From positions 156,580-220,579 of the forward strand of contig CACRXP010000661.1 of NCBI GenBank assembly GCA_902702965.1: a stretch of 64,000 nucleotides of DNA. Reading direction: 5' to 3'. Positions 56,740-64,000 of this stretch are shown piece by piece. Position numbers and translations under genes: made by a program. This stretch comes from Spirometra erinaceieuropaei (Eukaryota; Platyhelminthes; Cestoda; Diphyllobothriidea; Diphyllobothriidae). Every line of letters begins with the position of its first letter. Positions within the stretch are counted from its first letter, which is position 1. The notes under the pieces are model-generated. The model was not told the DNA's origin, did not search any database, and saw only the letters and a list, made by a program, of their open reading frames with translations.

Positions 56740-59014
56740 CGAGTGTTTGGGCCTTCACTTTCGTGAGCAACAGCGTTTAAGTCAGATTTGAAGACTCATT
56801 CAAACAGGAAACCTCATCGTCAAATAAAATGACGTCAACTACAAAAGTCAGTAACGAATATGCTTTCGAGTAATTAGGCAAAATTCTCTAGTAAGTGCGT
56901 CAATGCTGCATTCCATGACAGGTACCTGTGTGCTTTACATTCTTGCACAGTGAAGTCATGAACAATTTGACCCTTTTGGGCAGTCTTTCACACTGCTAAA
57001 AATGCTGATATTTTTCTACCGTAAAGAGAAGAGCATGCCATTTTGTTTATAATGCATCCATTTTTGATATCTTTGGTCACTTTTAGCCACCGTTCTGTGC
57101 TTTTGGATGCGCAGCAAAGTTGCCGTATAAATAATGATATTTTGCTGAATCTACCACTGTGTTGCTCAATCCATTCCTAAATTACTTCCGTGCAGAAGTT
57201 AGGTCACATGAAAAATAATATTTAGCATACTCAAGACCGAAAATGACTATTCGGTGACCGACACATATTACCAAAACATATAATTTCAGAAAACTAGAAC
57301 AATTTTATCCCATTTAAACAAGGTATTGTCTGTGTGCTTTATTTAAGCACTTTGGGGCATTTAGTTGCACAGATATGCTAACCTACCTCTTTAATATCAA
57401 CATGACGTCCGGTTTTCTAAAAATAAACCGTATGCCAGCAAACCGATTCTCACGGATAGCAACAGACAAAAATCGATTTTCTAGACGCCAAGCTTTGGTT
57501 AGTGGAGCTCTCGAAAGTAAATTACTCTCTACTCCAAGTAAAACACGCTCAGATTGTCAACCAAAGTCCAAGAGAGGTATCAGGTTAGGAGATGTCCGAG
57601 TTTATCGAAACGTCCCTTTCCGCTCCTTTTGTTGAACATTGTGCTTGATAAAATTACGTGGACACATTTTCTGCACGAGAAAAGGATATTTATCTGTTTG
57701 GGCCGGACAAGAGAGCAAACTACTCAATAGCTAGGCCGTCCGAGAAGTCTCCTGTCTGTTTCTGCAATCAGGGTGCGCGAGATAGGTCACGTACTGTAAA
57801 TCAAATGTCCCTCATGAACGACAGGGCATAACGGAAGGTTTTAAATCCCCATGGAACCGTTGTGTGCAACCATTGCTAATCTCTTTTTAATCCTGACTGC
57901 AAAACTTCCAAAACCTCAGCAAACGCTAAACTCGAGCTCTGCTAATTTCCGACTAATTTTGGCTTCATTTTGGTGATGCAGACTACAGCGAATATTATAG
58001 GGTCTTGACTTCCACGTGCGCTGTATTGTGTTTCTGTAGAAGTAGAAATTTAGAGCAGGCATATTCCAAGTGTGTCTGATTAAGACATTTTCGCATTTGG
58101 GGTGTATTTCACCAAAAATGAAAATTTTAATGACTATGTCCTCTACGAATGCCAGATCGGCCTCCAGGCGTACTCGACCTCTTCAAAGGATAATCTGGAA
58201 TCAAAAAGTGGAATCATCTGTCATTAAACGGAAAGCTTTACGTTGCACCACTGACCTGCGCGTCCTCTCTCCCATCAGTTGCGATCGGGCAGGAGCATTA
58301 CTGTAGGCTAAGTGTCCGTCGATTCCAGGCTATTCAAGCACGGGGCCTGACGTAATTGCGACCTCTCTCACTTAATACAACACGCATCACATGGAAAAGA
58401 CAATGTTGCATGAAAAATGAGTTAGCTGCACTCTCAGTATCTGGACTCTCGCAAGTTGCGATGACATTGAGTGCAATGACTGACAATCAATCTACGCCTG
58501 CGACACGCGACCCAGTTCCAGCTACAGGTTCCGGTCTTCGGCGACGGAAGTTAGGATTTTATATGGGTTAGAGTTTTGTAAAGAACACGTCAATAAATGA
58601 ACACTGCAGGCTGACTCTCATTTCTGAGTTGTATCGGGTCCTCCCGTCAGAAAATACGGCTCTTAGCGCATCCTAATAGGCTAAAGCTCGTCATTTCGAT
58701 TATATTGAGGAAAGTGCTGCTGTGACGTGGTGATCTATTCCTTACTGTTAATCTAACTCTCCCTTTCCTGTCACTTGCAACAGTCGACTGACCGAATCTG
58801 TCAAACAACGGGTGATCGGATTGGACGTGATGGCTAACGTGTCGTGAAGTTCAGCCTTAGAGGCGTGCCAAACGCTCACCTGTACGACAATGCTTAGGGG
58901 CTAGTTTTGGCGCCAGTCATTCTGGTCCCGTTTCAGTCCAGCGTCTCTGTAATGCCGCACGCACTGGGGCTATCGACAAAGATGTCACCTGAACAAATGC
59001 AGTCTTGAGCAGGC
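56740..59014. other. non-coding stretch
   Basis: No gene or repeat recognised. Confidence 0.4.
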
Positions 59015-59385
59015 TTCGAGGATAGTTGGGCTCGAGAGAGAGCCCGTAAGGCACAAGGGAACGAGTAAGTTCCGTAACACCATTATACATTCCCGATCGA
59101 AAACGGCAGGCCAACGAGCCCCTGGCCCAGTAGTTGGAGGCGCTGGACATCTAACTAACGGGTCGCGGGATCGATTCCCACCACCACCACCGCCACCACC
59201 ACCACCAACACCACCACCATCACCACCGGTACAGCAGCAGCAGACCTGCTGGCAGCTTCTGCTCCACCCTCGGGTGTTCCACACTTAGAGGTTTGGTATG
59301 ACTGGCTGACGACAGCTCATAAGCCAGAAATGGTCATCCTAACCTCCCTTGTCTTTTTTGGCAACACCATTCTGCCTTGTTTTCG
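59015..59385 (+). mobile_element. tRNA-Arg-like SINE with (CCA)n expansion
   Basis: It starts TTGGGCTCGAGAGAGAGCCC. The tRNA-like body is at 59108-59178 (anticodon loop region CATCTAACTAACGGG, B box GGGATCGATTCCC). Then a CCA-rich microsatellite at 59179-59234 interrupts the element just after the T arm. The usual body resumes at TCGGGTGTTCCACAC (59271) and ends at AACACCATTCTGCC. Confidence 0.8.
59179..59234 (+). repeat. (CCA)n microsatellite inside the SINE
   Basis: About 18 CCA or similar triplets, followed by a short CAG run (59236-59250). Absent from the four other SINE copies. Confidence 0.9.
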
Positions 59386-61640
59386 CTTCCCTCACTCATT
59401 TTGCATGGTCGACATGAAGACCGGGAGTGCAGTTTTTGACAGTGATGGACAGCCTCTCTGGGTATGCAATGCATGACCTGGTCTTGATATATGCGCCGGT
59501 CTGCAATATGAATATATATAAAGGTGTGTGTATTCGTCTCTTTTATTTAGAACTTTTATTGGATCCTGTGGAAAAGGGTAAGCAGAAACACTTTGATCAA
59601 ACAAAGACCAGGCATCTGTTTGGTTGTGACTTTCATCCATGCTGTTGAATTCTCCTGAAGGCAGCTATGTAACCGACGGAAAATGTAAGCCCAGGTATCA
59701 CTTCTCATGAGACATCGATAAAGAGCCCGAATATACCGTTTAAAGATGTTTTGGCTTTTCTCTTTATGGTGCTCACTTTGGAACATGCTAAAAATTTATT
59801 TTCCGCGCGGGGCTATGCTGCCCCTTTGTTTTAAATGGTTTTGACCATCCCTTTGATAACTCTTCCTAGCTTTACCGCAAGCATCTACGACATAATCGAT
59901 AGGGTTCTCTAATAAATCTTCAAAACACAATGTAGAATGTTTATGTTTATTAACGATTAGAGGATATCGATTGAAAGCACCTGCATATCCACATTAAAGA
60001 TTGCATACATACAATTACCCTAAAAGTAGACGAAAACAACAATTTCCTTCCTCTTATTCCTTCTCCTAGACGTTCTCAGTCACACACCCGACGTTATCTA
60101 AAAAAGCAAAGGGAGATACTAACCAGAAGGGTAAGTTTGGGTAATTTATAATTTGTACATGTTTGTACTTCCCTCACCGTGGCAGGCAAATGTTTTGGAG
60201 TGTCAAATTGCTGTCCGTGGAAGACAACCATATCTCCTGTTGGGTTGCGGCATTAGCTGTAAAGTTGTTTCCAAGGAGTACAATTTATTGCTTGACGGCT
60301 GCTGCATATATTAGCAGGCAGTCGTGTGTTTCCTCCCCTACTTTTTGCACCCCGACTTCAGTGCGTTGGAGCCATCTAAGTGAGAATGAGCTGGTCGATG
60401 CCGGAAGGGATTTGTAAATGTTTTCGACAGAAATCCTGCTCTTAATGCATTTAAATCTGTTAAATTTATTCAGACCACATAAGTTGCCTTATTTAAAAAT
60501 AATATTCTTGAAATGATTTGATTCGAGACGGGCATTTGTCACATTAATTAGAAATTTTTTAACCCAGTTCTGAAAATTCACAAAATTACTCCTCTGCAAA
60601 GCACAAAGTATGTCTCGTTAGGTTCCGTTTTCCTTCACTGCTTACAGCCCAGGTTTAGCCTTGTGGCCATTTGTAATTAATTATTCAAGCCATTCCATCA
60701 ACGCTAATTAAAAACCAACATTCATAGCTAGAATTCTAGCTACTTACAACAGCCCCTATTCTCTCGGGGACAAATTCAGATTTTCTTACATAAAAACCAA
60801 CACGGCAGCGATACTGTCAACTCTCAGCTTCCTAATTTTGGTTTTTTGGGGGAGCTGGGTTTTACTGAGTCACTAGCTTGCTCCTACCTAATTTTTAACT
60901 TGCTCTTGCGCTAAAAATGGCGGATTAACTCTGATTATTTCCCACTTGCTATTCCATTATCAATGGCTGTTGCGACTGTAACATTGTTTACGACTGTCCG
61001 CGGTCTCCAAATCCTACCCACGGTTTTGCATTTCGCGGGTCGTGAAGGCAAACAGCTGACATTTAGATGGAGTCGACCGTGTTTTGGATGCATATTAAAT
61101 TAGCCCGTCTCTTAAGGAATTTTGCGCTCCACCTCCGCATGAATAACAGAGCATCTATAGATTCGCTGCTCCACATTTCCTGCAACATTTAGACACCTAC
61201 GTACGTGGCATGCCATGTCTTCTATTCCCTCTGGAATTTAAATCACGTAAGCAAAAAAAGAAAGCTCAAATTCCACTGTCACATGAATGTGCTGGATAAT
61301 GTACGAAGCCACGCGACATGCGTGTCTGCAGCCCAAAACCCAGTACCCTTTGACCACATGACTGTGTTCTTTGTCCACATACTAATTTATTCAAGAGTTG
61401 TTGCTCTCCTACAGGTCTGTATTTGCATTTTACAGAATGGTTACATGGGATTTGTAGGTTTTGTCTCATTTTGATCGATGTGGCCGCAACTAATTTTCGA
61501 CACCCAGCAAAATGGTAACATACAGCCAAAATTCAACCTCCTAATATGTTCACTGACACCGTTTTGGATGAAGATTATTTATTTAAATGGGGTTACACTA
61601 TCTACTGTCACGCAGCAGGTACTTCAGTTTTATCAGAATG
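59386..61640. other. non-coding stretch
   Basis: No gene or repeat recognised. Short open frames only. Confidence 0.4.
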
Positions 61641-61790
61641 TAGATTCCTATATGAACTTTTCCTCAATTTTCCGCAAATGAAACATTCGGCAAAAATTGA
61701 CAACCTAAGCAGTCAGCTTTTGTCCCTCCCATTTTTCACGACCTTATAAATTTAAATATACTTTTTACATCCAGCCGACAGCAAATCCAA
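61641..61790. mobile_element. decayed foldback fragment
   Basis: AAACATTCGGCAAAAATTGAC, a decayed form of GACTACTTAAGTAG-like sequence, then TTTAAATATACTTTTTACA recall the inner left arm of the foldback elements. Short and diverged. Confidence 0.35.
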
Positions 61791-61847
61791 AACTGCTTGC
61801 GTTCTATTCGACGAAGGAGTTTCTGAGGCAAGGGTATGGTTGACGGC

Positions 61848-62185
61848 CGAGGTTACCTACTCCGGGGAGCAATTGTGTTGAGCAAAGAGCTGAACATCTA
61901 AGAACTTTGTGGTATCAGAAATTTTAGTCTTCCGTATTGTCATCACTTAAAAGAGGGCACTGTTTTAACCATTTGATAATAAAAGTAAATGGAACTAATG
62001 CCTTTTTATAGGCATTGTCAAAGAAGGTTTCGGACGATGGCATTTTTATTAGATGGCTACCTTAAAACATCCTGACCACCTTCATGCAATAGCAACCGTG
62101 AGGTCTTTTGGTTTCTTTCTGACACGTACAAATAATTATCACCAGTTATTTTCTTTTAGCGCAATTCCTCCGCAAATTACGTAAC
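61848..62185 (-). mobile_element. small MITE-like element, copy 2
   Basis: Ends GGTTACCTACTCCGGGGAGC (left) and GGAGGAATTGC on the minus strand preceded by GGTTACG (right). The interior matches 51641-51985 in reverse orientation over most of its length, with many substitutions. Confidence 0.65.
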
Positions 62186-62204
62186 CCCAGCCATAAACCA
62201 TACC

Positions 62205-62760
62205 CTTACCCTTTTTGGTCTTAAACGCTTTCTAGTTCCCGAGTAATTTTAAGCCGATCTATTATTCCGTTTGCGTTTAGGACTTTCAGACTACACGCAG
62301 CATACATATACACATAAAAATACACATAGTATACACATACTACATACATGCATACACATACACATACTATACCGTAAACGAGAATCAGGCGTTACTCTTC
62401 GCCAGTAAGAATGTGCTATGCAAGTCTCATAAGAATTGTGCTGTGACTCTAGATTTGTAGTTGAATTCATAAACGGAACCAATTGGTAAACAAATACGAT
62501 GCCATTTGGAAAAACAATTCGCTGTCCTAAAAACATCACAGAGCTACAAAACTTTCTGAAAATTAAAGATAACTTTTTTTTCAGGCAAGGTTTCTGAAGA
62601 GGACGTAGTTTAACGCCAGTCGAGCGCGTGGAAGGGCATTGTTAATAGTGGTTTCTATAAAATATGCCGGGATTTATAAGGGCATCGAAGAGCCATGAAA
62701 AAATGCATACTTACTAAGCAGCCGCTAGCAAAAAGAAACGCTCTTAAAAGCTAAAATGAT
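62205..62760. mobile_element. decayed foldback element pieces
   Basis: The spacer-like block TTCCCGAGTAATTTTAAGCC (62237) and an arm-like block GTTTCTATAAAATATGCCGG (62651) with TACTAAGCAGCC are recognisable. The middle is replaced by other sequence, including a TACACA microsatellite. Confidence 0.5.
62300..62371. repeat. (TACACA)n-like microsatellite
   Basis: An irregular run of ACATA, CACATA and TACATAC units. Confidence 0.85.
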
Positions 62761-62892
62761 CCTGAGAGTATGTTGCAAGTTAAGCGTCACTGCGTCATTG
62801 ACCGCATTATCTTTTCTTGGGAGTAATTGATTGAAAAAAGGCACGCGCACAACCGGATAAGCTGGATTAGAGCACAGAGTCGAAATGTTTTT

Positions 62893-63550
62893 TACATTAG
62901 GTGTGCTAAGTCATGAAATGTTAATTGAAATTTCGGAATGCGTTCGCGTTTCATTAAGATTATTTATGTAGGTTTTAAGATTATACACCATGCAGCGTAC
63001 TTCTTTAATAATAATGTTATTTCAGTCTGCCAGCTTTCGAACGAACTTCTTTTGAACGGAATGCAGCAACCACTCTATTTAAGTGTCATGAATTTTTCGC
63101 GCTGATGTTTGATGTCCTTAAAAATACAAGCATATTTTAGGTAAAACATGTACAAAATATTAGTTCTTTTACTCATTGATAATATTGCCTGTAAAGTATA
63201 CAATATGTCTCAAATGCACTGCAAAATTTCATGAATCCCATACGATCTACTCTTAATTCCGTACAGAAATATATGGTTTCCCGTGCGTAGAAAATATATT
63301 GTTTGTAGTTAAGGAACCGTGAATGCTAGTGTAACGTCAGGTTGGATTCAAAATTATTCGGGAATCGGAAATTTTTTGAAAACTGAATTATACCCTTTCT
63401 TTGGGTACAAAGTTGGAAGGAGACGTAATATTCTACCAAATGAGTAAAGTCATGAGTATTTGTGTGCACTGTTTCCAGGAAATGTGATTGAATTGTTCAG
63501 GGTCCCGAAAGTCAATGAGAAAATTTCATGCTATATACAGTACGTGGGCT
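62893..63550. mobile_element. foldback DNA element, copy I
   Basis: The left arm starts near TTAGGTGTGCTAAGTCATGA. The spacer is at 63200-63360 and the right arm is cut at about 63536, where copy J begins. Substantially diverged. Confidence 0.7.
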
Positions 63551-63552
63551 AA

Positions 63553-63687
63553 TACTATCTGCTTTTGTCTCTGATTATGGGTTCGAACAGGAATCTGAAC
63601 CGTCAGGTTAATAAAGCTCTTGTCTCAGCGATCGTGTCTCCTTCTTCAAGATTAACCCCTGAAACTCGTTTGTTCGCCTTTATTAAC
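63553..63687 (+). mobile_element. PLE tail nested in the end of a foldback element
   Basis: It matches 19852-19985 (TATCTGCTTTTGTCTCTGAT, AATAAAGCTCTTGTCTCAGC, CTCCTTCTTCAAGA, then a diverged end). It holds one hammerhead-like motif and no coding sequence. TAA or CTAA occurs at both junctions. Confidence 0.75.
63567..63615 (+). ncRNA. hammerhead-like motif, degenerate
   Basis: Helix I GTCT (63567-63570) with AGGT (63605-63608). Box CTGATTA (63571-63577), extra T, helix II GGGTTC / GAATCT, GAA (63597-63599), CCGT (palindrome lost), C63604. AATAAA at 63610. Confidence 0.4.
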
Positions 63688-64000
63688 TCATGAAACGTCA
63701 TCGAACTTCCGAAATGAGTTTGTGGTTCGAAAATATTAGTTAAGTAGGGATGTAAAACTAACAAACCCGCAGCATTATTCTGAAATAATTCAGTTGCCTC
63801 AGGATGTCGGCTTTCTAATGAACATCTTTTCGGCTTCATGCAAAAATTATACTCTATAAAAATGACCACACATGTGGCATGCATTTTTTCATTGATTTTC
63901 GATAACCTTAAGCATTCAATTATATTTCATAGAAAGCATGCATAAAAATATTCATTCTTTATCTCGTTCGGTAGAAACTTAGGCTCTCTTTCAATTTTGT

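Larger units (their letters stand above)
63537..64000. mobile_element. foldback DNA element, copy J, with PLE tail, cut by window end
   Basis: It starts TACAGTACGTGGGCTAA at 63539. A PLE tail of about 135 bp sits inside the terminal repeat, then AACTCATGAAACGTC resumes at 63684 and the left arm runs to the window edge. It begins inside copy I. Confidence 0.75.

Noticed and set aside
58985..59284. Glycine-rich minus-strand frame
   Set aside because: The glycine run is the translated CCA microsatellite inside a SINE.
1..64000. CRISPR arrays, bacterial operons, prophage or defence islands
   Set aside because: No regularly spaced direct repeats with unique spacers, no ribosome-binding-site-led gene strings; content and gene density are those of an animal genome.

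Overview
The window looks like nuclear DNA of a metazoan, most probably a flatworm of the tapeworm type. This is an inference from the mix of elements: several Penelope-like retroelements (PLEs) with GIY-YIG ends, a Merlin-type DNA transposon, tRNA-derived SINEs and decayed TTAGGG-like repeats, together with one compact single-exon gene and long AT-rich non-coding stretches. There are no operons and no bacterial gene density. A diphyllobothriid-like cestode would fit, but nothing here proves a species.

Only one convincing host gene is present: a single-exon dual-specificity phosphatase at 36854-37780 (+). It has an acceptor-like AG just upstream and a poly(A) signal about 60 bases after its stop codon. 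I could not assign any other open frame outside mobile elements to a known host family.

Almost everything else recognisable is mobile or repetitive. (1) PLE fragments lie at 16223-16840, 17330-17680, 18480-19000 (-), 19592-19998, 28480-29760, 32105-33926 (-), 46050-47320, 48030-48480 (-), 55790-56730 and 63553-63687. Between them they show the reverse transcriptase, the connector and the GIY-YIG nuclease; all are truncated or interrupted. (2) A family of about 1-kb foldback elements has very long inverted arms, ends in CAGT...ACTG and duplicates a TA target. Copies lie at 3555-4545, 7595-8204, 19282-20278, 24213-25210, 25522-26577, 26582-26938, 31650-34430, 42617-43840, 62893-63550 and 63537-64000, several with a PLE or tRNA-like element nested inside. 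(3) A tRNA-Arg(TCT)-like SINE occurs at 1-175, 6400-6795, 38548-38745, 50030-50990 and 59015-59385. (4) A second tRNA-like element sits inside a hairpin at 7285, 27026, 39033 and 43344. (5) Merlin remnants occupy 30643-31410. (6) A smaller MITE has copies at 51641 and 61848. (7) Telomere-like tracts occur at 2735, 8700 and 35336, the last enclosed by inverted repeats. (8) An ~820-bp tandem duplication covers 39437-41095.

The most interesting signal is a small conserved RNA-like motif downstream of the PLE coding regions. It has a CTGANGA-like box, a 6-7 bp stem that changes by compensatory substitutions, a GAA box and a self-complementary tetranucleotide (ACGT or AGCT). This resembles a minimal hammerhead ribozyme. 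A 48-bp PLE micro-insertion with a 12-bp target duplication starts within one base of the cleavage point that model predicts, and an inverted PLE tail ends exactly there. Hammerheads in PLEs are already known from other animals; the link between cleavage point and insertion end is what I think deserves checking.
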